DNA from: Rhizobium etli 8C-3
GTDB lineage: Bacteria > Pseudomonadota > Alphaproteobacteria > Rhizobiales > Rhizobiaceae
Direction: 5' to 3'
Length of the DNA: 64,000 bases
Assembly (NCBI RefSeq): GCF_001908375.1
Contig: NZ_CP017241.1
Span: 2,607,001 to 2,671,000 of the forward strand
Shown here: one piece after another, positions 56,383-64,000 of the stretch
How the letters are laid out: each line of letters opens with the position of its first letter
How positions within the stretch are numbered: position 1 is the stretch's first letter
Position numbers and translations under genes: made by a program
Notes under the pieces: model-generated
The model's input: the letters and a program-made list of their open reading frames with translations, nothing else
What the model was told of the DNA's origin: nothing
The model's database searches: none

Positions 56383-56853
56383 CTAAATGTCTACCAGAGA
56401 GACATCCTTGACCTGGCGGATCGTCAACATCGTCCGCACGGTATCCACATTCTCCGTGGCCGTGAGCTCTTCGATCACGAAATCCTGAAAGCCCGCAAGG
56501 TTCTCGGCTACGCACTGCAAGAGAAAATCGGATTCGCCCGACACCATCCATGCCTCTCGCACGAGCGGCCAATTGGCCGTCTGCTTCGCAAATGCCTTCA
56601 GATTGGCATCCGACTGATGTTTCAGACCGACCATACAAAAGGCAACCAGATCATAACCGAGCGCAGGCGCATTCAAAAGCGCCCGATAGCCGCGGATGAA
56701 GCCGGATTCCTCCAGCTTGCGCACCCGCCTGAGACACGGCGGCGCCGATATCCCGACCCGCTCGGCAAGCTCGACATTCGTCATCCGGCCATCATTCTGG
56801 AGCTCGCGCAGAATCTTCATATCTATTGCATCAAGTTCGACGCGCATCACCAT
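56383..56853 (-). CDS. Lrp/AsnC-family transcriptional regulator
   Basis: 156 residues. The N-terminal helix-turn-helix (~10-60: DAIDMKILRELQNDGRMTNVELAERVGISAPPCLRRVRKLEESG) is followed by the RAM effector domain (~70-150). Acts on amino-acid metabolism genes, usually sensing an amino acid. The start is MVMRVEL at 56853 or the second Met two codons on. Its closeness to trxB and lsrB matches the order in S. meliloti. Confidence 0.93.
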   Translation of the reverse strand: MVMRVELDAIDMKILRELQNDGRMTNVELAERVGISAPPCLRRVRKLEESGFIRGYRALLNAPALGYDLVAFCMVGLKHQSDANLKAFAKQTANWPLVREAWMVSGESDFLLQCVAENLAGFQDFVIEELTATENVDTVRTMLTIRQVKDVSLVDI

Positions 56854-57080
56854 GGTAGCGGTTCCTGTCTCTCTTTCGATCGGCCATCCTTGGGCCGCTT
56901 CCTATCATTGCCCGCGACAACTTCATACGCCGCGCCTGCTTCCAAAGCATATTCAACTTGCCCCTGACGAGGGCATGCACGACCTATGATGAACCTGGGA
57001 GGGCGCAACCCCCCAGTATCTCGGCACCCCGCGTCAATCATTATATCGTCACTCGTCAAGCCCTTGCGAACCGCCCGCTT
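56854..57080. other. Upstream region of lrp; no gene recognised
   Basis: About 230 bp holding the lrp promoter (minus strand). No open frame with a ribosome site is convincing here. Confidence 0.4.
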
Positions 57081-57365
57081 TCAACTCGTGTTGCCGTCGA
57101 GATCGAGCGATCTGAAACAGCAAGCCGCAAACGAGGCAGAAATAGCGCGAAAGTTGCCCTGGATGCACCTCGATCCTTGCCAAATCTCGTTGGCCGGAGG
57201 AAGGATAGGTCGGAGATCCATCATAGACAAAACGCCTTCGTCAGACACTGTTTTGATATCTTTTTGGTACGCGCTCGCGGATCCTTCGGCGGAAATGGTG
57301 ATCGGCGCTTGCCCATTGCTGGCTCTCTGTTGTAGCGGTGTGGATGAAATGGTCGATACCAGCAT
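57081..57365 (-). CDS. Possible small hypothetical protein
   Basis: 94 residues, MLVSTISSTPLQQRASNGQA and on to GNTS. The first half reads like a protein (PITISAEGSASAYQKDIKTVSDEG), the second half is irregular. The ribosome site (GGCGGGCTG) is weak and codon use is less GC3-rich than the neighbours. It may be a decayed or non-coding stretch; kept at low confidence because no other gene occupies 56854-57565. Confidence 0.25.
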   Translation of the reverse strand: MLVSTISSTPLQQRASNGQAPITISAEGSASAYQKDIKTVSDEGVLSMMDLRPILPPANEIWQGSRCIQGNFRAISASFAACCFRSLDLDGNTS

Positions 57366-57565
57366 CAGCCCGCCAAGACGAGGGCGTCGGGGTCGAACCA
57401 ACAGAAACATCTGCGGTTAGCCCGTGACAATAACGCAAGCACCTGTGCGTATTCCATGCTGTCCCCTTGAAAGGTAGCTTGGTTCATCCCTAGACTATAC
57501 AAACCTGTTTATTACGATATCCCGCACGGCTTCGACAGGATGCCTGCCATTGAAGGATCCGGACC

Positions 57566-58540
57566 ATGACTGCCCGACATACTAAAGTACTCATCATCGG
57601 CTCCGGTCCCGCGGGCTATACGGCCGCAGTCTATGCGGCGCGCGCGATGCTGAAGCCCGTGCTGATCGCCGGGATGGAGCAAGGCGGACAGTTGATGATC
57701 ACGACGGATGTCGAGAACTATCCGGGCTTTGCCGATCCGATCCAGGGCCCGTGGCTCATGGACCAGATGCTGCAGCAGGCCAAGCATGTCGGCGCCGAGA
57801 TCGTCAGCGACATCGTTACCGAGGTCGAGATGAACCAGCGGCCCTTCGTGGCCCGAACCGACAGCGGCCAGGTCTGGACCGCCGATACACTGATCATCGC
57901 GACCGGCGCCAAGGCGAAATGGCTCGGCATCGAAAGCGAACAGCATTTCCAGGGCTTCGGCGTTTCGGCCTGCGCCACCTGCGATGGCTTCTTCTATCGC
58001 AACAAGCACGTCATCGTCGTTGGCGGCGGCAACAGCGCCGTCGAGGAAGCCCTTTATCTTTCCAACATTGCGAAGTCCGTGACGGTCGTGCATCGCCGCG
58101 ATGCATTCCGCGCCGAAAAGATCCTGCAGCAGCGCCTCTTCTCCAAGGAGAACGTGACGGTTCTCTGGAACACCGAAATCGCCGAAATCACCGGTACGCC
58201 GGCAAAGCCGCCGATGCCGCCTTCGGTTACCGGCGCGCGACTGCGCGATACCCGCACCGGGTCCATCAGTGACGTTTCGGTCGACGGTGTCTTCGTGGCG
58301 ATCGGCCATGCGCCGGCAACCGAACTTTTCAAGGGCAAGCTCAAGCTCAAGGACAACGGCTATCTCTGGACTGCTCCGGATTCGACCGCAACCAGCATAG
58401 AAGGCATCTATGCTGCGGGCGACGTGACGGACGACACCTTCCGGCAGGCGGTCACCGCCGCAGGCATGGGATGCATGGCCGCCCTCGAAGCCGAACGTTA
58501 TCTCACGGGCCACATGCCCGTCGCCGTGGCCGCGGAGTAG
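57566..58540 (+). CDS. trxB: Thioredoxin reductase
   Basis: 324 residues. FAD-binding GSGPAGYTAAVYAARA at the N-terminus, redox-active CATC (C136/C139 in SACATCDGFFYRN), NADPH-binding GGGNSAVEEALYL, and FAD-site GIYAAGDVTDD near the C-terminus. Reduces thioredoxin with NADPH. It is 23 bp before the lsrB gene on the same strand, so the pair is probably co-transcribed. The ATG at 57566 has GGATCC-type upstream sequence. Confidence 0.97.
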   Translation: MTARHTKVLIIGSGPAGYTAAVYAARAMLKPVLIAGMEQGGQLMITTDVENYPGFADPIQGPWLMDQMLQQAKHVGAEIVSDIVTEVEMNQRPFVARTDSGQVWTADTLIIATGAKAKWLGIESEQHFQGFGVSACATCDGFFYRNKHVIVVGGGNSAVEEALYLSNIAKSVTVVHRRDAFRAEKILQQRLFSKENVTVLWNTEIAEITGTPAKPPMPPSVTGARLRDTRTGSISDVSVDGVFVAIGHAPATELFKGKLKLKDNGYLWTAPDSTATSIEGIYAAGDVTDDTFRQAVTAAGMGCMAALEAERYLTGHMPVAVAAE

Positions 58541-58563
58541 GATCGGCTATGAGGGGTGGGGGA

Positions 58564-59460
58564 ATGCCATTGGATTGGGACAAGCTGCGTATTTTTCACG
58601 CGGCTGCCGAGGCCGGATCGTTCACGCATGCGGCCGACAAGCTGCATCTCTCCCAATCCGCAATCAGCCGCCAGGTGAGCGCGCTGGAGCAGGACGTCGG
58701 CACCAAACTCTTCCACCGCCACGCCCGCGGCCTGATCCTGACGGAACAGGGCGAGCTGCTCTATCGCACCGCCCATGACGTGCTGCTCAAGCTCGAAACA
58801 GTGAAGATGCAGCTCACGGAAACGACGGAAACGCCCAGCGGCAAGCTGCGGGTGACCACCACCGTCGGCCTCGGCCAGGGCTGGCTGACGGACAAGATCC
58901 AGGAGTTCATGCAGCTCTATCCGGACGTCCAGATCCAGCTCATTCTCGACAACGAGGAACTGGACGTCAACATGCGTCATGCAGATTGCGCCATCCGCCT
59001 GCGCCAACCGCAGCAGTCGGATCTCATTCAGCGCAAGCTCTTCACCGTGCATATGCACGTCTATGCCGCCCCCTCCTATATCAACCGCTATGGCGAACCT
59101 CAGTCGGTCGAGGACCTGGACAATCACCGCATCATCACCTTCGGCGAGCCCGCCCCCAGCTACCTGCTGGACGTAAACTGGCTGGAGATTGCCGGCCGCT
59201 CTTCGGACAACAAGCGTATTCCGCATCTGCAAATCAACAGCCAGACTTCCATCAAGCGCGCCTGCCTGCTTGGCATCGGCGTCGCCTGCATGCCGGATTA
59301 CATCGTCGGACGTGATCCGGGCCTCATCCAGCTCGCGATCAACGCCGACGTGCCCTCGTTCGACACCTATTTCTGCTATCCCGACGAAATCAAGAATGCC
59401 GCAAAGCTGAAGGCGTTCCGCGATTTTATCGTTAGCAAGGCGAGAAACTGGAACTTCTGA
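58564..59460 (+). CDS. lsrB: LysR-type regulator, LsrB-like (redox and sRNA control)
   Basis: 298 residues. N-terminal helix-turn-helix (~5-65, AADKLHLSQSAISRQVSALEQDVG) and an effector domain with Cys at 142, 234, 242 and 271. The 234-271 spacing equals that of the redox-active cysteines C238 and C275 in S. meliloti LsrB as I recall. Gene order trxB-lsrB-AbcR-arsR also matches. Family members (LsrB, VtlR) activate AbcR sRNAs and oxidative-stress genes. Start 58564 has GGGGTGGGGGA; an ATG at 58549 is possible. Confidence 0.85.
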   Translation: MPLDWDKLRIFHAAAEAGSFTHAADKLHLSQSAISRQVSALEQDVGTKLFHRHARGLILTEQGELLYRTAHDVLLKLETVKMQLTETTETPSGKLRVTTTVGLGQGWLTDKIQEFMQLYPDVQIQLILDNEELDVNMRHADCAIRLRQPQQSDLIQRKLFTVHMHVYAAPSYINRYGEPQSVEDLDNHRIITFGEPAPSYLLDVNWLEIAGRSSDNKRIPHLQINSQTSIKRACLLGIGVACMPDYIVGRDPGLIQLAINADVPSFDTYFCYPDEIKNAAKLKAFRDFIVSKARNWNF

Positions 59461-59500
59461 TTCCCGTCTTTGTCCACCAAATCGCACACCATGCAACCAA

Positions 59501-59517
59501 TGCATGACTGGCATGCA
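59501..59517 (+). promoter_or_regulatory. Palindrome upstream of the first AbcR sRNA
   Basis: TGCATG-N5-CATGCA (spacer ACTGG) is a perfect 6-bp inverted repeat 30 bp before the conserved CACCATATCGC block of the first sRNA. An identical repeat at the same distance precedes the second copy. Geometry fits a LysR-type activator site (T-N11-A), with LsrB as the obvious candidate. Confidence 0.65.
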
Positions 59518-59559
59518 CAAAAGAGGGTTGCCGTTTGCTCAATTAAACACCATATCGCA

Positions 59560-59678
59560 CTCAGCTGATGCACACGGTGGCTTTTCCTCCCAGTTCCACC
59601 GCATTAGCTGTTCCCCTCTGGAGGTTTTTGACCTTCACACCTTAAAGGGCCCCGAATGTTCGGCGGCCCTCTTTTTTT
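59560..59678 (+). ncRNA. abcR1: AbcR-family trans-acting sRNA, copy 1
   Basis: About 120 nt. Contains CCTCCCAG and TTCCCCTCTGGAGG, the pyrimidine-rich anti-Shine-Dalgarno motifs M1 and M2 of AbcR sRNAs. It ends in an intrinsic terminator AGGGCCCCGAA-TG-TTCGGCGGCCCT with seven Ts (59672-59678). The 5' end is estimated from the known ~118-nt size. AbcR RNAs base-pair with ABC-transporter mRNAs through Hfq and block translation. The number 1 is given by order here, not by proven identity with the S. meliloti copy. Confidence 0.88.
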
Positions 59679-59714
59679 GCCCGTAATCGCTGCATGGCAA
59701 CATAATTTGTGCAG

Positions 59715-59731
59715 TGCATGGCAGGCATGCA
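59715..59731 (+). promoter_or_regulatory. Palindrome upstream of the second AbcR sRNA
   Basis: TGCATG-N5-CATGCA (spacer GCAGG), again 30 bp before the CACCATATCGC block at 59762. Spacing and arms equal those of the first copy, while the surrounding sequence has diverged. Confidence 0.65.
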
Positions 59732-59772
59732 TAATAATGCATTGAAAGCTGCCCAAGAAAGCACCATATCGC

Positions 59773-59890
59773 CTGTAGCTGATGCACATCGGTGGTTTCT
59801 CTCCCAGTGCCACCGCATTAGCTGTTCCCCTCTGGAGGTTTTTGACCTTCACACCTTAAGGGCCCCGATCTTTCGGTGGCCCCTTTTTTT
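59773..59890 (+). ncRNA. abcR2: AbcR-family trans-acting sRNA, copy 2
   Basis: Closely similar to copy 1: CTCCCAG, then GCATTAGCTGTTCCCCTCTG and the GGAGGTTTTTGACCTTCACA block are shared, with substitutions mainly in the 5' part. Terminator GGGCCCCGA/TCGGTGGCCC with a T-run (59884-59890). Tandem AbcR pairs between lsrB/vtlR and an arsR gene are known in Sinorhizobium and Agrobacterium. Differences in the 5' region near the first anti-SD loop may give partly different targets. Confidence 0.88.
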
Positions 59891-60002
59891 GCTTAAAATT
59901 TAAGCACCTCAAAACCGAACAAGCTCACGCCCTCGTGATTTGCATATCGAAAAGCAGCGATCCATATATCGGAATAATTCGATTTAAATTCGGCACGAGA
60001 CG

Positions 60003-60296
60003 ATGGATAGGGACGAAATCCTGAAGGCGCTTTCCAATCCAATGCGGATGGAAATCCTCAACTGGCTGAAAGACCCGAAGGAGCACTTCCCCTCCCAGGA
60101 GCACCCTTTGGAAATGGGTGTCTGCGCCAGCCAGTTCGAGCGCTCCGGCCTTTCGCAATCAACCGTATCTGCTCATCTTGCAACATTGAGCCGCGCCGGC
60201 CTCGTCACGACAAGGCGCGTCGGCCAATGGGTTTTCTACAAGCGCAACGAAGAAACGATCGCTGCCTTCCTGATGCAACTAGGCCAGGATCTTTGA
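60003..60296 (+). CDS. ArsR-family winged-helix regulator
   Basis: 97 residues: MDRDEILKALSNPMRMEILN, CASQFERSGLSQSTVSAHLATLSRAGLVTTRRVGQWVFYKRNEE. The recognition helix SQSTVSAHL and wing RRVGQW are typical ArsR/SmtB. One Cys (CASQ) is present but no metal-site pair, so it probably senses a redox or organic signal. It precedes the alkene reductase by 106 bp on the same strand, a usual pairing for auto-regulated OYE genes. Confidence 0.9.
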   Translation: MDRDEILKALSNPMRMEILNWLKDPKEHFPSQEHPLEMGVCASQFERSGLSQSTVSAHLATLSRAGLVTTRRVGQWVFYKRNEETIAAFLMQLGQDL

Positions 60297-60402
60297 GAGC
60301 CTGATCCGTCTCGACGCCACCGCACCTGCCTATCTCTCCGCCGGGCCGAGTTGCCTCGCCCGTGACGGAGTGATCCTCCCGACAGAACAGGAAAGGACTT
60401 CC

Positions 60403-61527
60403 ATGAACAAGCTTTTCGAACCCGCGCAGATTGGCGACATTGCCGTCAGGAACCGCATCGTCATGGCACCGCTTACCCGCAACCGCTCGCCCGGCGCCAT
60501 CCCGAACGATCTGAACGTCGAATATTATCGCCAGCGCGCCACAGCCGGTCTCATCATCACCGAGGCAACGGCCATCACACACCAGGGCCAAGGTTACGCA
60601 GACGTTCCCGGCCTCTACAAGAAGGAAGCTCTCGACGGCTGGAAGCGCGTCACGGACGCCGTGCATGCAGGCGGCGGCAAGATCGTCGTACAGATGTGGC
60701 ATGTTGGCCGCATCTCGCACACCACGCTGCAGCCGAATGGCGGCAGTCCTGTCTCCTCGACCAATAAAGTCGCCAGGGCGAAGACCTATCTGGTCAATGC
60801 CGATGGCACCGGCAGCTTCGCGGAGACCTCAAAGCCGCGTGCACTCGAGACATCTGAAATTCCCGGCATCATCGACGATTATCGCAAGGCAGCGCGCGCT
60901 GCGATCGACGCGGGTTTCGACGGCGTCGAAATCCATGGCGCGAACGGCTACCTGCTGGACCAGTTCCTCCGCGATGGCATCAACGACCGGACCGACCACT
61001 ATGGCGGCTCGATCGAAAACCGGGCCCGCTTCACTTTCGAGGTAGTCGATGCCGTGACCAGGGAAATAGGTGCCGGCCGCACGGCGATCCGCATTTCGCC
61101 GGTCACACCCTCGGGCGAAAGCTACGATTCCGACCCGCGGAAGCTTTTTACCCATGTCGTCGAGGGCCTCGCCAGGCATGACCTCGCCTATATCCACGTT
61201 ATCGAGGGCGAGACGGGTGGCGAGCGCGGCTACACGCAAGGAACAAATCCACCCTTCGACTACAAGGATCTGCGCCAGGCTTATGAAAGGGCCGGCGGCC
61301 ATGCGAGCTGGATGGTCAACAACGGCTACGATCATCAGATGGCAATGGATGCCGTCGAAAGCGGCCGCGCCGACCTGGTCGCCTTCGGCAAGCCTTTCAT
61401 CGCCAACCCGGACCTGGTCGAACGCCTGCAGAAGAACCTGTCGCTCAACACGCCGGACAACGCCACCTTCTATGGCGGCGGGGCAAAGGGTTATATCGAT
61501 TATCCACGGCTCGAAAAGGTCGCCTGA
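60403..61527 (+). CDS. Old Yellow Enzyme-family alkene reductase (NADH:flavin oxidoreductase)
   Basis: 374 residues starting MNKLFEPAQIGDIAVRNRIV, with PLTRNRS near the FMN site, VQMWHVGRISH, HGANGYLLDQFLRDGINDRTDHYGGSIENRARF and NGYDHQMAMDAVESGRADLVAFGKPFIANPDL. NemA/OYE type. Reduces activated C=C bonds and nitro compounds with NAD(P)H and FMN in the cytoplasm. Start at 60403 with AAAGGA; closed by a clear terminator. Probably controlled by the upstream ArsR. Confidence 0.94.
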   Translation: MNKLFEPAQIGDIAVRNRIVMAPLTRNRSPGAIPNDLNVEYYRQRATAGLIITEATAITHQGQGYADVPGLYKKEALDGWKRVTDAVHAGGGKIVVQMWHVGRISHTTLQPNGGSPVSSTNKVARAKTYLVNADGTGSFAETSKPRALETSEIPGIIDDYRKAARAAIDAGFDGVEIHGANGYLLDQFLRDGINDRTDHYGGSIENRARFTFEVVDAVTREIGAGRTAIRISPVTPSGESYDSDPRKLFTHVVEGLARHDLAYIHVIEGETGGERGYTQGTNPPFDYKDLRQAYERAGGHASWMVNNGYDHQMAMDAVESGRADLVAFGKPFIANPDLVERLQKNLSLNTPDNATFYGGGAKGYIDYPRLEKVA

Positions 61528-61545
61528 TTTTCAGACGCATCGGAC

Positions 61546-61575
61546 GAAATCCCGCCTTGCGCGGGATTTCCTTTT
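61546..61575 (+). terminator. Terminator of the OYE gene
   Basis: GAAATCCCGC / GCGGGATTTC, 10-bp perfect stem with 5-base loop, then CTTTT. It separates the reductase from the kinase gene. Confidence 0.85.
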
Positions 61576-61600
61576 CGGCTGCTGCCGTTAGAATGCCGCC

Positions 61601-62404
61601 ATGTTCGAAACCCATCTCGACCGCTGGTCGCTGGCGCCGGACGGCGAACCGATCATCACCCATTCCAGTCACCTTCTGCCCGTTCTTTGGAACGGCAAGC
61701 CGGCAATGCTCAAGAAGTCTCGTGACGAGGCCGAAAGGGCCGGCGGTGCGTTGATGCACTGGTGGGGCGGCAACGGTGCCGCCAAGGTTTATGCACATGA
61801 TGACGAGGCTGTTCTGCTCGAACGGGCAACGGGCAGTCGCTCGCTGCTGAAGATGGCGATGGACGGCGAAGACGATGAGGCAAGCAGGATCATCTGCCGC
61901 ACCGTCCAGAGACTGCACGCGCCGCGCCAAAAGCCCCTGCCCGGCCTCATTCCGCTCCGCCGCTGGTTCCGGGAGCTGGCGCCAGCAGCGAGAACTTATG
62001 GCGGCATTCTTCGCGAATGCAGTGCTGTCGCTGAAGCACTGCTTTCCCATCAGCACGATCCGGTCGTGCTGCACGGTGACATTCACCACGGCAACATTCT
62101 CGATTTCGAAGAAGACGGGTGGCTTGCGATCGACCCGAAGGGCCTGATCGGCGAACGTGGCTTCGACTATGCCAACACTTTCGCCAATGAAGACCTTCCG
62201 GCCATCAGCGTGCCTGGGCGCCTGCAGCGCCAGCTCCGGATCGTTTGCATCGAAACGGGGATGGAGCCCAAACGCCTGCTGCGATGGATTGCCGCCTACT
62301 CGGGCCTGTCGGCGGCTTGGTTCCTCGGCGACAACATGAATTCGTCTGCTGAGAGCCCGCTTGCCGTCGCGCGCATCGCTCTGGCGGAGTTGCGAAAAGC
62401 CTAG
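61601..62404 (+). CDS. APH(6)/streptomycin 6-kinase-like phosphotransferase
   Basis: 267 residues. Catalytic HGDIHHGNIL (H158-N165, Asp160 as base) and DPKGLIGERGFDYANTFAN (metal-binding Asp) place it in the APH_6/hur family, whose members include StrB. N-terminal lobe WNGKPAMLKKS holds the ATP lysine. It could phosphorylate an aminoglycoside or hydroxyurea-like compound, but chromosomal members are often housekeeping kinases of unknown substrate. Starts 73 bp after the OYE stop behind a terminator; no strong ribosome site. Confidence 0.85.
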   Translation: MFETHLDRWSLAPDGEPIITHSSHLLPVLWNGKPAMLKKSRDEAERAGGALMHWWGGNGAAKVYAHDDEAVLLERATGSRSLLKMAMDGEDDEASRIICRTVQRLHAPRQKPLPGLIPLRRWFRELAPAARTYGGILRECSAVAEALLSHQHDPVVLHGDIHHGNILDFEEDGWLAIDPKGLIGERGFDYANTFANEDLPAISVPGRLQRQLRIVCIETGMEPKRLLRWIAAYSGLSAAWFLGDNMNSSAESPLAVARIALAELRKA

Positions 62405-62531
62405 CGGCTTTCGTCAATCAAGGTTGGAGGATTTTTCCTTCATGCGGCAGATCGTGCGGCGCGCAAGAGCCTTCGCCTGAATGCCGCCGAAATGCGGCTT
62501 CTTCAAATCGATCGTTGAACGGGCGCTCGGC

Positions 62532-62816
62532 TCAGGCACGCGGAGAGACATCGGCCGAACCGCCACCCTTCCATTTGGTATCGACGACTTCCGTCTCCGG
62601 CCGGTCGCCGCCTTCGGCATATTCTTCATGCCATTTGCCTTTCTCGTCCTGCCAGCTGATCTCGGCGGAATCGCCGCCGACCTGCTGTTCGGCCGCGACG
62701 ATGCGGGCTGCCTCCAGCGCTTCGGCATGAGACGGGAATGCTTCGGAATAGACCTCTCCGAGCCTGTAGGCCCAGCCGCCGTCATGGGGAACGACCTCGT
62801 AAACCACCTTGATCAT
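62532..62816 (-). CDS. DUF2188-domain small protein
   Basis: 94 residues starting MIKVVYEVVPHDGGWAYRLGEVYSEAFPSHAEALEAARIV, the DUF2188 pattern, then an acidic tail. Conserved aromatics (VPHDGGWAY) are at the N-terminus. Function unknown. Strong Shine-Dalgarno GAGGAGAGG. Confidence 0.87.
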   Translation of the reverse strand: MIKVVYEVVPHDGGWAYRLGEVYSEAFPSHAEALEAARIVAAEQQVGGDSAEISWQDEKGKWHEEYAEGGDRPETEVVDTKWKGGGSADVSPRA

Positions 62817-63399
62817 GCACCTCTCCTCTTTTCTCGTTACGCGATCTGTCGGCAATCAGCCGAAAAGTCGCCGGACTGCATCCGGTTCTATCGCGCGCGG
62901 CAAGGCGAGAATGACGAGGCACGCCGCGATTGCTTCCGGCTGACCAATATCGGCAGTATTCCATTAAATGGACAAGACTGCAAATTCGCCCCGCAGTCGC
63001 ACTGCCTGATAGGGAAGATCATCGCCTGTCGACAAACGAATCACAACTCAAGTCCGGCGGACGGCCTGCCAGCCTGGTCGATCGTTACAAGCTGCAGCCC
63101 GTCGAGCTGGCATTGGCGCCCAGCGCGGTTGCGGGGATCGCCGCTGGCTTCGGATCATCGAAGTCGTGTGCGATGAACATCTGCGTCCTCGTTTGTCCTT
63201 GCTCTCTTGAAGGCGTGGCCGCTCATGGTTCACCCCGGCGCGGGCTTTTGCGGGAACAATATCGAAGACAAGATGGCATCCCCTCCTCGGCCTCGCGGGG
63301 CAAGGTCAGTCTTCCCAATCTTGGGATCACGGGTCGACACTGTCTTCATGCGTCAAATGCCGCCACAGGCAGCCACCGTCAACGACCCGATGAAAGGCA
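62817..63399. other. Intergenic region without recognised gene
   Basis: About 580 bp. Open frames are present on both strands, but none has a ribosome site plus sensible codon use. It contains the DUF2188 promoter on the left and the 3' region of the aminotransferase on the right. No repeats or structured RNA motif stood out. Confidence 0.4.
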
Positions 63400-63424
63400 A
63401 AGACCCGCCATCGCTGACGGGCCC
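63400..63424 (-). terminator. Probable terminator of the aminotransferase gene
   Basis: GGGCCCGTC...GGCGGGTCTTTG on the minus strand, short CCCG/CGGG core with extra pairs and a short TTT tail, 22 bp past the stop codon. Weak but in the right place. Confidence 0.4.
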
Positions 63425-63446
63425 TTCTTCAGATCTGCCAACTGGT

Positions 63447-64000
<554 letters not shown>

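Noticed and set aside
57336..57440. A tRNA-like stretch with GGTTCGACCCC on the minus strand
   Set aside because: No cloverleaf could be formed around it; only the T-loop-like words match.
59461..59900. Repeats as a CRISPR or palindromic repeat array
   Set aside because: Only two long copies exist, each with a terminator and anti-SD motifs; they are sRNA genes.

Overview
The window is a 64 kb, GC-rich, gene-dense chromosomal segment of a Rhizobiaceae bacterium, most likely a Rhizobium species of the R. etli/leguminosarum/gallicum type. The placement rests on gene content and order: a greA - LPS-core glycosyltransferase - lrp - trxB - lsrB - tandem AbcR sRNAs - arsR series, carA divergent from yqeY near dnaG, kbl/tdh beside rpoD, and several families common in rhizobia (DUF930, UPF0303, SIMPL, DUF1428, GYD). 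No rRNA, CRISPR array, prophage, conjugation or symbiosis genes were seen. One tRNA gene is present.

Layout. 1-5.8 kb: an amino-sugar-type ABC import cluster (partial Gfo/Idh dehydrogenase, two permeases and a binding protein on the minus strand), divergent from a BadF/NagK-like sugar kinase overlapping its GntR/UTRA regulator. 6-11.3 kb: metH, divergent from an AGE-family sugar isomerase across a perfect 20-bp palindrome. 11.4-14 kb: small conserved proteins, a SIMPL protein and a CAT-anticodon tRNA. 14.3-19.2 kb: a three-gene surface-polysaccharide operon (HlyD-type fusion protein, exported (alpha/alpha)6-barrel protein, processive GT2 synthase with a degenerate PilZ-like tail). 19.2-22.2 kb: sparse region with small exported or membrane proteins, a 26-residue membrane microprotein, YjbQ and DUF1428. 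22.6-25.6 kb: glycine-betaine-type ABC importer (binding protein, permease, ATPase). 25.6-29.8 kb: DUF427, a DMT exporter with an AraC regulator, a small acidic protein, DUF930 and GYD proteins.

30-49.4 kb: housekeeping core with insertions. It holds rpoD, tdh-kbl, recQ and dnaG (minus strand), then yqeY divergent from carA. Between carA and carB lie an IS3-family remnant, a SoxR-type promoter driving an ABM monooxygenase, MATE and MFS exporters, a zinc metallopeptidase and a zinc alcohol dehydrogenase. A broken GFA-family gene lies between rpoD and tdh, and two DnaA-box matches lie upstream of rpoD. 49.6-56.1 kb: carB, a DUF2235 hydrolase, greA and an LPS-core glycosyltransferase. 56.4-61.5 kb: a redox and post-transcriptional regulation block (lrp, trxB, LsrB-type LysR regulator, two tandem AbcR sRNAs each preceded by the same palindrome at the same distance, ArsR, Old Yellow Enzyme). 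61.6-64 kb: an APH(6)-type kinase, a DUF2188 protein and a partial class I aminotransferase.

Themes: carbon and osmolyte uptake (amino-sugar and betaine ABC systems, with AbcR sRNAs known to silence ABC-transporter mRNAs), redox and xenobiotic response (SoxR promoter, LsrB, trxB, OYE, exporters) and envelope polysaccharide. The least explained parts are the polysaccharide trio, the microprotein region near 20.2 kb and the plus-strand terminators with no gene in front of them. Starts were chosen from Shine-Dalgarno placement and family expectation; all family assignments come from reading motifs, not from database searches.
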